A stretch of 64,000 nt of DNA from positions 248,001 to 312,000 of the forward strand of contig CAWKGV010000003.1 in NCBI GenBank assembly GCA_963849305.1, given 5' to 3'. The notes under the pieces are model-generated. The model did not search any database, was not told the DNA's origin, and saw only the letters and a program-made list of their open reading frames with translations. Origin of the DNA: CAWKGV01 sp963849305. GTDB lineage: Bacteria; Pseudomonadota; Alphaproteobacteria; Acetobacterales; Acetobacteraceae. How positions within the stretch are numbered: the stretch's first letter is position 1; every line of letters begins with the position of its first letter. The translations under genes were made by a program, and so were the position numbers. Shown one piece after another: positions 55,697 through 64,000 of the stretch.

Positions 55697-55815
55697 CGCC
55701 CCGCGGCACCCCGCCCGGCGCTTGGCTCGACGACCTGCATCGGGCGCTCGATGAGGCAGTGGCGGCCGCCTACGGCTGGCGGCTGACCGCAAGCGATGAT
55801 CGCAGCACGTTTTGA
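55697..55815 (+). pseudogene. C-terminal fragment of a DNA methyltransferase
   Basis: The frame reads PPGAWLDDLHRALDEAVAAA then YGWRL, and ends at a TGA at 55813-55815. W-L-x-x-(A/L)H-x-x-LD-x-AVxAAYGW is the usual C-terminal signature of large restriction-linked DNA methyltransferases. Nothing of the catalytic domain remains upstream. Confidence 0.4.
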
Positions 55816-55864
55816 CACACTCCCGGAAGCATCCATAAGCTTCCCCCGCTCCGGGGGAAACGCG

Positions 55865-56179
55865 ATGGACACCACCATCACCGCTCTCAGCACGACCCTG
55901 CTGCGCGTCCCCTGGGCGGGCCCCCGCCCGACAACGGCATCATGCCTCCCACCCATCGCGAACTGCTGGTGCTCGAAATCAAGACCCGCGCCGGCCTCCG
56001 CGGCATGGGTTACCTGCAATCACTATCCGGCGGGCTGGAGACCCCGAATGCCTGCCTGCGCGAGATGATCGCGCCGAAGATCCTGGGCCGGGATGCGACC
56101 GAGATCGAGGGCATCTGGCAGACGCTGTGGGCGAGCACCTACTGGCTCGGCCGCGCCGGCATCGCCGTGGGCCGAGGCG
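55865..56179 (+). pseudogene. N-terminal fragment of a mandelate racemase/muconate lactonizing-family enzyme
   Basis: Starts MDTTITALSTTLLRVPWAG, then shifts frame in the C-rich run near 55918-55928 to PPTHRELLVLEIKTRAGLRG, MGYLQSLSGGLETPNACLRE and EIEGIWQTLWASTYWLGRAG. This is the capping-domain start of an enolase-superfamily dehydratase. It stops at GIAV and runs directly into the copied ftsK end, so the barrel domain with the active site is absent. Confidence 0.65.
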
Positions 56180-56382
56180 GGCGAGCGGGGCCTCTACGAG
56201 CAGGCAGTGGCCGTGGTGGCGCGCGAGGGCGAGGCGTCCACCTCGTTCATCCAGCGCCACTGAATATCGGCTACAATCGCGCCGCCAAGCTGATCGAGCA
56301 GATGGAAAAGGAGGGCGTGGTCGGCCCCGCCAACCACGTCGGCAAGCGCGAGGTCCTGGTCCGCCACGCGGCCGAGGACTAG
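56180..56382 (+). pseudogene. Second copy of the ftsK 3' end (gamma domain)
   Basis: Aligns with 50541-50744 at about 95% identity over ~203 bases. One C is missing at about 56260, making an early TGA (56261-56263). The rest keeps the family reading STSFIQRH / NIGYNRAAKLIEQMEKEG to VRHAAED and a TAG. Differences are mostly third-position, so the copy is not brand-new. Confidence 0.9.
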
Positions 56383-56436
56383 CAGGCTCTCCCCCTCGCC
56401 CCGTGAGGCTGGTCGCGATGTGACTGCCCTTCGCCC

Positions 56437-56486
56437 CGAGCCGTACTGTTCCGACGCGCGTGGGGCGGAAACACGGTGGTGTTAAG
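56437..56486. promoter_or_regulatory. Divergent copy of the paired operator region
   Basis: CGAGCCGTACTGTTCCG, then CGCGTGGGG, then GGAAACACGGTGG and GTTAAG align in order with the paired palindromes and GTTAAG at 51703-51755. This lies about 150-200 bases upstream of the RTX-like gene and is a candidate regulatory region for it. Confidence 0.5.
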
Positions 56487-56633
56487 ACCTGCTTAACGTC
56501 TTGCTCGCCGCCAGAGCCCGGCCCGGGACCTATCACGAGCCCGCGAGAATATCGGGGTCGTCTCGCACGCTTCACCCATTGTTAAAAAATTTGGAGAAAG
56601 TTCCAAAAACCACGACGCGAGGATCAGCCTCCC

Positions 56634-57913
56634 ATGCCTACAGTTACGATCCTCGGAGCCAACGGTTCGGCTGCGCCATTGAATTTCGGCGCCGCCGGCA
56701 ATGCCGCGCTTGCCCTGACCATCGAGAGCGATCTCGCGCGTGCGCAGGCGAGCAAGCAGCAGAGCGCCGACCCCGCTACTAGCCAAAGCGGAGGCAACTT
56801 GACCCAGCAAATCGAATCGGCGTTTCTCAATCAATTCCAAAGCGCGTTCGGCGGATCGAATTTTCCCGCGCTTGTCGCTCCCGCTCACACTGGTTCCCCA
56901 AGAGATGAAGCCGCTCGATACCAATACTTACGCGGCGAGCGACACTGCAGGCTGCCGATCCGGCTGCCACCGACGAATTGCTCATTCCCGCCGGCAGCAC
57001 CGTGGTCAATGTTCCAGCCGGCTACAGCTTCGTGGTTGATGATAGCAACGGCGCCAACCTGACGATCACCGGCGGTCAGAACCTTCTCGGAGGATCGGGC
57101 GATATCGTCTTTTCCAACATCCCTGGTCCCTCGACCGATATCATCACAGCGGGCGATGGAACCGATTCGATCTCGCTGGCGGCTGGATCGAGCTATGACG
57201 CGGCGCTCGGTAACGGCGCCGACACGTTCAGCGCCGCCGGCACCGGAACCCTTCAGGGTGGCAGCGGCTTCAATGTGTTCGCGATCAGTGCCGGCGCCGA
57301 CACGATCCTAGCCGGCGCGGGCTCGCTCGACAGCGTCTCCGGCGGCAACGGCGCGACTGACTTCGTCGCCGGTACGAACAGCCAGGCGCTTATCGAGGGC
57401 GGCACGGGCGGGACAACCATCATGGGCGCCGCCAATGGCGCGGTGTTCTATTCGAACACATCTGGCCCGAACGTGCCGAGCACGCTCCTTGTCGCCGGGG
57501 CCGGAAACGAAACGTTGTGGGCCGCGAACGCCACCGGCACGGAGTTGCTCTATGCCGACCGAGCCTCGGGCGGCGCCGACTCACTGGTGGGCGGGGCAGG
57601 GGTCAACGCGTTCGTGCCCGGAACAGGCAACGATACCATGCTCGCCGCGAGCCTGAACAACGTCTTCTACTTCGTGAACGGCCAGGCCGGCGGCGCCGAT
57701 GTCATCCAGGATTTCGGCGGCAACGACATGCTCGCTCTGGTCGGGTACGACACAGTGGCCGGAAGTGCCCCGGATGGCGCCGCCCAGACCGCGCTTCACG
57801 GTGCGATCGCCACAAGCGCCGGGGTGACGCTTACCTTGCCGGACAGAACCACGATCACCTTCGCGGGTCTCACCAGCACCGATCAGCTCGCGCAGCATAT
57901 CGTTTCATCATAG
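56634..57913 (+). pseudogene. RTX-like glycine-rich secreted protein, frameshifted
   Basis: Start MPTVTILGANGSAAPLNFGA. The first frame is disrupted between about 56885 and 56965, apparently by two small indels. The remaining frame (from about PAATDELLIPAGSTVV) runs to 57913. It has repeated Gly/Asp/Asn-rich turns (GGSGFNVFAISAGADTILAG, GTGNDTMLAAS) and a C-terminal DVIQDFGGNDMLALVGYD block that fits type I secretion targets with calcium-binding repeats. Classical GGxGxDxLx nonapeptides are degenerate. About 425 residues when joined. A fragment of a related gene lies at 51876-51920. Confidence 0.65.
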
Positions 57914-58010
57914 TTTATCTTCGAGGGCGCGGGAGCCCACCAGCGCGCCTCTCGCTAGCGCGAGAACCACGAGCGCGGCGCCCAAGTGCGGCGTTGCGAC
58001 GCCGAAACTT

Positions 58011-59222
58011 TCAAGTGGACGGGGCGCCGCGCGCGGCGTCCCGCAGCCCAAAGGCCAGCGGCAGCGCTACCGCGCACAGCGCCCCCATTACCCAGAACCC
58101 GCCCGCCCCCCAACGCGCGTACAGCGGCCCGGAGGCCAAGGTCAGCAGCGCCGTGGCCCCGCCCACGCATAGCGTGCCGTACACCGCTTGTGCCGTCGCC
58201 GCCAACCTCCCCGGCACCACCGAAGCGATCAGCCGCATCACCGCGAGATGCATCAGCGCGAAGGTCAACCCATGCAGGGGCTGCACCGCCGCCACCGCCC
58301 CGAACCACGCTGTCTCGGCCATCACCGCCCAGCGTACCACCCCGGCCAACGCCGCCAGCGCCGAAGCGCCCGCTACACCCAGCCGATCGAGCAACGGACG
58401 ACCCAGCAGCAGGAACACGACAACCTCGGCCGCTACCGCCTCAGCCCAAAGCAGCCCGATCGTCCCTGGCGCGATCCCCGCGGCCTCCCACCGTATCACA
58501 GCGAAACTATCGTGCAGCGCGTGGCTGCCCTCGACCAGTGCCGCCACCGCCACCACGCGCCGGAACGCCGTCAACCCGAACAACTCCGCGATCCCCTCAG
58601 GGATCCCCCGCGCGCCTCGCCCCGCATCCGGCCCGGCAGCCGACGATTTCATCACATTCGCAACCAATGGCGGCACCAGCATCACGGCGAGCGCGGCGGC
58701 TGCCAGCAGCCCGGCATGCAGCCACAGCATCGCCGCGAGACCGGCCCCACCGACCACGTGCCCGGCAAGCACCACGCCGACGATGAACGCCGCCGAGCCG
58801 GCCCCGCGCACCCAGCCGTAGCGGAAGCTCCGCGCCGAACCGAGCGCCAGCGCGTCCGAGAGCGGCACCAGCGGCGCCAGCATCGCGGCCTGCGCCAAGG
58901 CGATCGCCAGCAACGGGGGAAAACTCCAAACCGGCAGGTAGCCCAACGCCGCGAGCCCGGCTCCCACCGCGCACGCGGCGAATACCAAGCGCAACCTGCC
59001 CAGCCGATCCGCGAGCCGGCCGGCGAGCGGCCCCGCGATCAACCGGATGCCCGTGCCCGCGGCTAGCACGATCCCGATCGCGTCCGCGCTCAGCCCGTGC
59101 GCATGGAACAGAGCCGGCAGGAACGGCAATTCCACCCCGAACCCGGCGTAAAGCAGGAAGTACAGCGCGAGGAAGCGGGCTAGAGCGCTCCCCCGGTCAT
59201 GCTCGCGAATGCGAGCAACCAC
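58011..59222 (-). CDS. MFS transporter (MFS_1-like / HcaT-type)
   Basis: 403 residues with twelve predicted helices. The N-terminus FLALYFLLYAGFGVELPFLP and the loop GPLAGRLADRLGRLRLVFA fit the MFS_1-like group that includes phenylpropionate permease HcaT and nucleoside-type permeases. FRYGWVRGAGSAAFIVGVV in the middle is typical. The substrate is unknown. It is separated from the CoA-transferase genes by 66 bases on the same strand and could be co-transcribed. Confidence 0.88.
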   Translation of the reverse strand: MVARIREHDRGSALARFLALYFLLYAGFGVELPFLPALFHAHGLSADAIGIVLAAGTGIRLIAGPLAGRLADRLGRLRLVFAACAVGAGLAALGYLPVWSFPPLLAIALAQAAMLAPLVPLSDALALGSARSFRYGWVRGAGSAAFIVGVVLAGHVVGGAGLAAMLWLHAGLLAAAALAVMLVPPLVANVMKSSAAGPDAGRGARGIPEGIAELFGLTAFRRVVAVAALVEGSHALHDSFAVIRWEAAGIAPGTIGLLWAEAVAAEVVVFLLLGRPLLDRLGVAGASALAALAGVVRWAVMAETAWFGAVAAVQPLHGLTFALMHLAVMRLIASVVPGRLAATAQAVYGTLCVGGATALLTLASGPLYARWGAGGFWVMGALCAVALPLAFGLRDAARGAPST

Positions 59223-59288
59223 GACTATGGCCCCCTGAGTAAGCCGTGGATGGTCGGCATTCGCCGACTATGAAGCGAGACGCCGGTA

Positions 59289-59963
59289 TCACCCAAAAGA
59301 TCCTACCACCGGCACGCCGTCCGGAATTCGCAACGGCACGCCGGTCAGGGCGCGCACCTCATCAGGGTCCACGCCGGGCGCGATCTCGCGCAGCAGAAAT
59401 GCCATGCCGACCGGCTCGAACAGCCCAAGATTGGTCGCGACGAGCGTGACCACCCCGCGCGCCGTCACCGGCAGGGCGCACGCCGGCACCAAACGCGGGC
59501 GGCCGTCGCGCGTCGTATGCTCCATGATGACAAACACCCGCTTGGCGCAGGCGGCGAGGTCCATCGCACCCCCGATGCCGCCGCCCTTCTGCCCCGCCAG
59601 CTTCCAGTTGGCGAAATCGCCGTTGCACGCCACCTCGTAGGCGCCCAGCACGGTCGCATCGATCCGCCCGCCGCGAATGATCGCGAAGGAGTCCGCGTGA
59701 TGCACGATCGCGGCGCCCGGGTTCAGCGTGACGTTCTGCCCGCCGGCATTGACGAGGTTCAGGTCTTCTTCGCCCGGCGCCGCGATCGGGCCATAACCGA
59801 TCACGCCATTCTCGGAATGATAGATCACCCGGCGGGGCGCGATGTCGGTGTTGGAGCAGAGCGTCGGGATGCCTACGCCGAGATTGACGATCCAACCGTC
59901 CTGGAACTGGCGCGCGATACAATCAGCCATCTGCTGACGGCTCAGGCCCCGATTGGCGTTCAT
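59289..59963 (-). CDS. scoB: 3-oxoacid CoA-transferase subunit B
   Basis: 224 residues from ATG 59963 (MNANRGLSRQQMADCIARQF). The conserved block VNLGVGIPTLCSNTD is followed by VIYHSENGVIGYGP, whose glutamate forms the enzyme-CoA thioester. The C-terminal region (HTTRDGRPRLVPACALPVTA) fits ScoB/PcaJ. With subunit A it moves CoA from succinyl-CoA to a 3-oxoacid such as acetoacetate or 3-oxoadipate. It starts ten bases after subunit A. Confidence 0.93.
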   Translation of the reverse strand: MNANRGLSRQQMADCIARQFQDGWIVNLGVGIPTLCSNTDIAPRRVIYHSENGVIGYGPIAAPGEEDLNLVNAGGQNVTLNPGAAIVHHADSFAIIRGGRIDATVLGAYEVACNGDFANWKLAGQKGGGIGGAMDLAACAKRVFVIMEHTTRDGRPRLVPACALPVTARGVVTLVATNLGLFEPVGMAFLLREIAPGVDPDEVRALTGVPLRIPDGVPVVGSFG

Positions 59964-59973
59964 CGGGCGGCGC

Positions 59974-60738
59974 TCACCGGGCGCGCTCCTGCCGCCTCGC
60001 GGGCCAGATCCCATCCGGCGGAGGCGGGACCACGACCAGGCGATGCACGAAAATGCCGGGCGTATGCACTTGGTCGGGATCGATCGCGCCCAGTGGCTGG
60101 ATCGGCTCGTCCACCTCCACGATCACGGTGCGCGCGGCCATCGCCATCACTGGATTGAAGTTGCGTTGCGCGCGATGGAATTGGAGGTTGCCGAATTCGT
60201 CCGCCCGGCGCGCGCGCAGGAAGGCGTAGTCCACCGGCAGGGCAAGCTCCAGCAAATAGTCGCGTCCGTTGAACGTCCTGGTCTCGCGGCCTTCGGCCAA
60301 TTCGGTGCCGATCCCGGCCGGCGTGTAGAACGCCGGGATGCCCGCCCCGGCGGCCCGTAGCCGCTCGGCGAGCGTACCCTGCGGCACCAACTCCGCCTCT
60401 ACCGCGCCCAACTCGTAGTAAGTCGTGAACGGCAGCACGTCGGAGCCACGCGTACCGGCGGTGAAGGCGCAGATCACTTTCGCCACCTGGCCGCGCTCTA
60501 CCAACATGGCGATGTCCGGCATTCGCGGAAGCTGTGCGCCACCCGTGGTGTTGGCGATACAGGTCAGCCCCTTGGCGCCCTGCTTGGCCAACGCCGCGAA
60601 CAGGTTGAACGGGGTTCCGGGCATCCCGAACCCGCCGAAGGCGATCGTCGCGCCATCCGGGACATCGCGCACCGCCTCGGCGAAGCTTGGCAGCAGCTTG
60701 CTGGCTGTAAGCACCAGCCGTTCCCCCCTTTGATCCAA
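59974..60738 (-). CDS. scoA: 3-oxoacid CoA-transferase subunit A
   Basis: 254 residues from 60738; a GTG at 60714 with AAAGGGGGG upstream is an alternative start. Family motifs are IAFGGFGMPGTPFNLFAALA and FTAGTRGSDVLPFTTYYELG. EFGNLQFHRAQRNFNPVMA is the conserved end of the core. It is the first gene of the A-B pair. Acetoacetate and 3-oxoadipate enzymes cannot be separated from sequence alone. Confidence 0.93.
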   Translation of the reverse strand: MDQRGERLVLTASKLLPSFAEAVRDVPDGATIAFGGFGMPGTPFNLFAALAKQGAKGLTCIANTTGGAQLPRMPDIAMLVERGQVAKVICAFTAGTRGSDVLPFTTYYELGAVEAELVPQGTLAERLRAAGAGIPAFYTPAGIGTELAEGRETRTFNGRDYLLELALPVDYAFLRARRADEFGNLQFHRAQRNFNPVMAMAARTVIVEVDEPIQPLGAIDPDQVHTPGIFVHRLVVVPPPPDGIWPARRQERAR

Positions 60739-60794
60739 CCGCGCCTGGGCCAGCGGCGGTCTTCATGACCGATAACACCGGGCCTGCTGGGGCG

Positions 60795-62165
60795 CTACAC
60801 GCCCGGAGCTTCCGGGCCGCTCTCGCCGCCGGCGAAGGCACGCCCGCGGGGCGCGGCGGGCGTGTCGTTCTGATCGCCCTCCCCTAGCCCGATGGCTGGC
60901 GCGGATCCGGCCGGTTCCGTCATGGACATGAATCTGGAGGTTCCGGTCCGAACGTTGCTCGCTCCGACCATCCAGCCATGCAGGTTTTCGCGGAGATGGC
61001 GGTTCAAGCGGCGCGCGCACCACAACAGGCTGGTTTCGATCGAAACGGCGCGGCGGTATTCGGCCCTGTGCGTAGCCTCGGCGTCGCAGGCCCGCTTCAC
61101 GGGATCGGCATAGAATTGCCGGATTTTCTCGATCCCCATGCCGGGTGTGGCGAGCCATTGTGGCAGATGCACGGTGCACAACCGTTCGACATCGGTCAGC
61201 ACGCGCCCGACGCCGGTGCCCGCGGCTGGGCAGGAGGTCTGAAAGGCATCGCCGATCAGAACCACACCATCGCGCAGATAGTTTCGGGCATGATAAAGGT
61301 GGTTCGTGCGGATCTGGACCTGGCTGGCAAGTCGGAACGCGCCGAGAAAACGCTCGAGACCCGGCATGGACGCGAGCAGGGTTTCGCGCGGGTTGCGACG
61401 GAATGCGCGCGTCCAAGGGTCTTGAAGATCGCGATAGGCGAACAGATTGGCGCGCGACCGCTGGCCGAACGGAAAGATGGTGAGGTAGTCGATGCGGCTA
61501 CGGACTGACTCGCCATGATAGACAAACACCGGAGCGGCGAATGCGTCGCCGTGCGTGCCCAAGATGTCGAACCCGATGGTCAGCGAATGATCGGTTCGGA
61601 CCACGCACCGCTCGATCCCAAGCTTGCGCGACAAAGCGTTGGCCGGGCCGGTCGCTAGTACGACCAAGCGGGCGCCGACGGCCTCACCGCTGGACAGGCG
61701 CACGCGCTGGAACGCCGGTCCTGCCTCGATCTCGCTCACGCTGCCGCCGATGAACCGAACCGAAGCCGGAAGCTGCGCACGTGCGGCGTTGACCATCGCC
61801 TCGTAGCGCAGGGCGTAATGCACGCTGTCTTCCCGGTCGATTACGCGTCCTCCGCGCACTCCCAGCGCATAGTTCGCGCGGCTCGCCCCCGCGACAATGC
61901 CTTCGAGCACCCCCAGCCGACGCAGCATCGCGACTTGGTCGCCCACGAGCTGTTCGGCACGGAAATCCGGCGGATAGACTTCGTGCCGGTCGATCAAAAT
62001 GACTCGAAATCCGGCGCGGCCCAGCACCACGGCGGCGATGGTGCCTCCTAGGCCGGCGCCGACGATTACCACATCGGACAGCCGCTCGGCCCGAGCCGGG
62101 CGCACGAACGGGACGGCGGCTTGCTCCACAGCCCCGCTGGCGGACTGAGCGTCAGGCGGCTGCAT
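60795..62165 (-). CDS. FAD-dependent monooxygenase/oxidoreductase
   Basis: 456 residues. The FAD motif VVIVGAGLGGTIAAVVLGRA lies near residue 33, the DG-like region in LVVLATGPANALSRKLGI, and the second FAD motif in GVVLIGDAFQTSCPAAGTGV. Class A flavoprotein monooxygenases and tryptophan-halogenase-like enzymes share this plan. The C-terminal ~40 residues are Gly/Pro-rich and disordered. It is upstream of the CoA-transferase pair on the same strand (57-base gap). The substrate is unknown. Confidence 0.85.
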   Translation of the reverse strand: MQPPDAQSASGAVEQAAVPFVRPARAERLSDVVIVGAGLGGTIAAVVLGRAGFRVILIDRHEVYPPDFRAEQLVGDQVAMLRRLGVLEGIVAGASRANYALGVRGGRVIDREDSVHYALRYEAMVNAARAQLPASVRFIGGSVSEIEAGPAFQRVRLSSGEAVGARLVVLATGPANALSRKLGIERCVVRTDHSLTIGFDILGTHGDAFAAPVFVYHGESVRSRIDYLTIFPFGQRSRANLFAYRDLQDPWTRAFRRNPRETLLASMPGLERFLGAFRLASQVQIRTNHLYHARNYLRDGVVLIGDAFQTSCPAAGTGVGRVLTDVERLCTVHLPQWLATPGMGIEKIRQFYADPVKRACDAEATHRAEYRRAVSIETSLLWCARRLNRHLRENLHGWMVGASNVRTGTSRFMSMTEPAGSAPAIGLGEGDQNDTPAAPRGRAFAGGESGPEAPGV

Positions 62166-62384
62166 GAGTTGGGCGCACCGTCAGTCTTTATCTGAAGCCA
62201 CGTGCGAATTGGCTGATGGCCCGCATGTCACCAATCCGTAGCACCTCCGTGAAATAAACAATCTGTGAAACAGCGGGAGCACAGGGCCGAACAGCCGTCT
62301 CTTTATTGATCGCGGCTGGCGCGGACGCCGATGAGGCAAGATGATGGCCGAAGGCAATCCGAGGACAGCGCCGCGCGCCTGACG

Positions 62385-62861
62385 ATGAGTGACAGCCTCC
62401 TCCTCCGCCCGATCGGGGTGCTGACCACGCCGTTTCGCACGATTGCTGACTGCCCCCGCAACGGACGCCAACCCAACCCGCCCCCGCTCTGCCGCGCCCA
62501 GGTGTTCCCGGAGTACGTCGCCGGGCTCCGAGACCTGGACGGCTTTTCCCACCTGATGGTGCTCTACTGGCTGCATCAAGCGCGGGTGGACGGCAGCCTG
62601 GTCATTGTGCCCCCGTTCGACGGCCAGACCCGCGGCGTGTTCGCCACCCGCTCGCCGCACCGGCCCAACCCGATCGGCTTGGCCGTCGCGGCCTTCGAGG
62701 GGTACGAAGTGCCGGGCGTGCTGCGTCTGCGCTACCTCGATTGCCTCGACGGCACGCCGCTGATCGACATCAAGCCCTACCTGCCGACCACGGACAGCGA
62801 GCCCGATGCCGCAATGGGCTGGCTCGCCTCTTACGCCACGCGATCCCCTCCGAAAGGCTGA
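62385..62861 (+). CDS. trmO: tRNA threonylcarbamoyladenosine N6-methyltransferase TrmO
   Basis: 158 residues from ATG 62385 (MSDSLLLRPIGVL). The TsaA-like beta-barrel is shown by FRTIADCPRNGRQ, LDGFSHLMVLYWLHQA and FATRSPHRPNPIGLAVA, and the DIKPYLPTTD end. It uses SAM to methylate t6A37 in tRNA-Thr. It stands alone, transcribed away from the monooxygenase. Confidence 0.92.
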   Translation: MSDSLLLRPIGVLTTPFRTIADCPRNGRQPNPPPLCRAQVFPEYVAGLRDLDGFSHLMVLYWLHQARVDGSLVIVPPFDGQTRGVFATRSPHRPNPIGLAVAAFEGYEVPGVLRLRYLDCLDGTPLIDIKPYLPTTDSEPDAAMGWLASYATRSPPKG

Positions 62862-63034
62862 CCACAAAGCGGACGGCGTTGACGCGCTGGCGGTTGACTC
62901 GTCGGGGCGGCTTCGTCACCTTGCCGTCGCGAGCGCGTTGCCAGAACGCCGTCACGGAGTGCGCGCAAGGAAACAGGGAAAGCGGATGGCCGAGCGGAGC
63001 GGCGCGGGGCTCGCGCGCGATCGTCGAGGCGGGA

Positions 63035-63838
63035 ATGGCTGACAGCGCGCTTCTGAGCGTGCGCGGCGTGGTGGTGCGCTTCGGCGGCGTGGTGGCGCTC
63101 GGTGGCGTTACCTTCGATGTCGGGCACCGGCAGATTTGCGGTCTGATCGGCCCGAACGGCTCCGGCAAGACCACGCTGTTCAACTGCATTAGCGCCATCT
63201 ATCGCTACGCTGAGGGCGACATTCTGTTCGAGGGCCGCTCGATCCACAACCAGCCACGCCATCGCATGGCCCCGCTCGGCATTGGCCGCACGTTCCAGAA
63301 CGTCGCCCTGTTCCGCTCGCTTTCAGTCAAGGACAACGTGCTGGTGGGTTCCCACCATCTGGCTCGTTCCGGTTTCGTCGTGAGCGCCCTGCGCCTGCCC
63401 GTGGTCCGTCGGGAAGAACGGGCGGCGCGGGCCAAGATGCGCGAGGTGTTGCATCTTCTGGCCCTGGAGGACGTGGCGGAGATTCCGGTCGGAAGCCTGT
63501 CGTTCCCCACCCAGAAGCGGGTGGAACTGGCACGCGCGCTGATGGGCGAGCCCAAGCTGCTGCTGCTAGACGAGCCCGCCGGCGGCCTCAATCACAGCGA
63601 AGTGGACGAGCTGTCCGGCCTGATCCAGCGGATTCGCGAGCATTTCCACATGACCGTGCTGGTGGTCGAGCACCACATGAACCTGGTCATGCGCATCTCC
63701 GACAAGGTCGTGGCATTGGAGTTTGGCAAGAAAATCGCCGACGGCACGCCCGACGAGGTACGGCGCGAGCCGGAGGTCATCCGCGCCTATCTGGGCGAGT
63801 CCGAGGAGGAGGCCCACCTTCATGCCGGCGCTGCTTGA
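63035..63838 (+). CDS. livG: Branched-chain amino acid ABC transporter ATP-binding protein LivG
   Basis: 267 residues from ATG 63035. Walker A GLIGPNGSGKTTLFNCISAI, the LivG-specific Q-loop region GIGRTFQNVALFRSLSVKDN, the signature VGSLSFPTQKRVELARALMG (LSFPTQ in place of LSxGQ), Walker B LLLLDEPAGGLNHSEVDEL and the switch histidine in VVEHHMNLVM are all present. It energises import of branched-chain amino acids or related amides. livF overlaps its end by 17 bases. Confidence 0.93.
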   Translation: MADSALLSVRGVVVRFGGVVALGGVTFDVGHRQICGLIGPNGSGKTTLFNCISAIYRYAEGDILFEGRSIHNQPRHRMAPLGIGRTFQNVALFRSLSVKDNVLVGSHHLARSGFVVSALRLPVVRREERAARAKMREVLHLLALEDVAEIPVGSLSFPTQKRVELARALMGEPKLLLLDEPAGGLNHSEVDELSGLIQRIREHFHMTVLVVEHHMNLVMRISDKVVALEFGKKIADGTPDEVRREPEVIRAYLGESEEEAHLHAGAA

Positions 63839-64000
63839 GGCGCGCGACCTTCACGCCGGCTACGGCCAGACTAAGGTTCTTCACGGCCTCGATTTCTCCG
63901 TCGCAGAGGGCCTGACCACCGCGCTCTTAGGCGCCAACGGCGCCGGCAAGACCACCACGCTGCGCGCCATCTGCGGCCTGATCCGCCCGCAAGGCGAGGT
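63822..64000 (+). CDS. livF: ABC transporter ATP-binding protein LivF, 3'-partial
   Basis: Starts MPALLEARDLHAGYGQTKVL within the livG end and runs off the window. Walker A LLGANGAGKTTTLRAICGLI is complete. The GYGQTKVLHGLDFSV start and the pairing with livG mark it as LivF. Confidence 0.9.
   Translation, partial: MPALLEARDLHAGYGQTKVLHGLDFSVAEGLTTALLGANGAGKTTTLRAICGLIRPQGE

Noticed and set aside
57517..58821. Plus-strand frame of over 400 codons across the RTX end and the MFS gene
   Set aside because: Spans two real genes in wrong frames; rich in Arg/Pro/Ser.

Overview
The window is GC-rich chromosomal DNA from an alphaproteobacterium, probably Rhodospirillales/Acetobacteraceae. This is inferred from a GapR-type DUF2312 protein, DUF1244, a fused single-chain indolepyruvate ferredoxin oxidoreductase, UbiH, FtsK and AmtB, the codon bias, and a His/Pro-rich secreted small protein. 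No rRNA, tRNA or CRISPR array was found.

Layout. 0-8.4 kb: glycan-modification genes (C-methyltransferase end, a 1340-residue three-domain glycosyltransferase, two methyltransferases), then an acyl-CoA dehydrogenase. 8.5-15 kb: two nucleotidyltransferase-domain genes and a type III restriction-modification locus with an intact nuclease gene but a doubly broken methyltransferase gene. 15.3-18.1 kb: palindromic repeats and a decayed IS66 element whose first Shine-Dalgarno lies inside a perfect 14-bp hairpin. 18-24.3 kb: indolepyruvate oxidoreductase, acyl-CoA ligase and a frameshifted SDR. 24.4-29.4 kb: a DEAD-like helicase with a frameshifted tail, an intact IS5 element with a CTAA target duplication, and a HepT/MntA toxin-antitoxin pair coupled to pyruvate kinase. 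29.4-37.8 kb: pyruvate kinase, glycerate kinase, DUF1244, GapR, enoyl-CoA hydratase, then a carrier protein-MBOAT-SGNH-like module and a DUF4239 protein. 37.8-51 kb: aspartoacylase-like and ArgE-like hydrolases, two glycosyltransferases, D-tartrate dehydratase, small gene remnants, a 2-hydroxyacid dehydrogenase, UbiH, AmtB and FtsK.

51-58 kb is the most unusual part. It is an islet with mixed, often lower GC: a TetR-Phd fusion, paired palindromic operator-like sites, a caspase-like fragment, small unknown ORFs, an L,D-transpeptidase-like protein without a signal peptide, and a serine resolvase translationally coupled to an FRG-domain protein. It also holds a DNA-methyltransferase tail fragment and a mandelate racemase-family fragment fused to a second copy of the ftsK 3' end, followed by an RTX-like gene. 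Sequences resembling the ftsK end, the operator region and the RTX gene occur on both sides, so the islet lies between divergent duplicated segments. 58-64 kb: MFS transporter, two-subunit CoA-transferase, FAD monooxygenase, TrmO and the start of a branched-chain amino acid ABC transporter.

Functional threads are surface glycan synthesis, carboxylate metabolism (D-tartrate dehydratase, glycerate kinase plus pyruvate kinase, CoA-transferase) and a heavily eroded set of defence or toxin genes. At least ten genes carry single-base indels or in-frame stops, often in G/C homopolymers. This could be genuine decay or draft-assembly error, and the sequence alone cannot separate the two.
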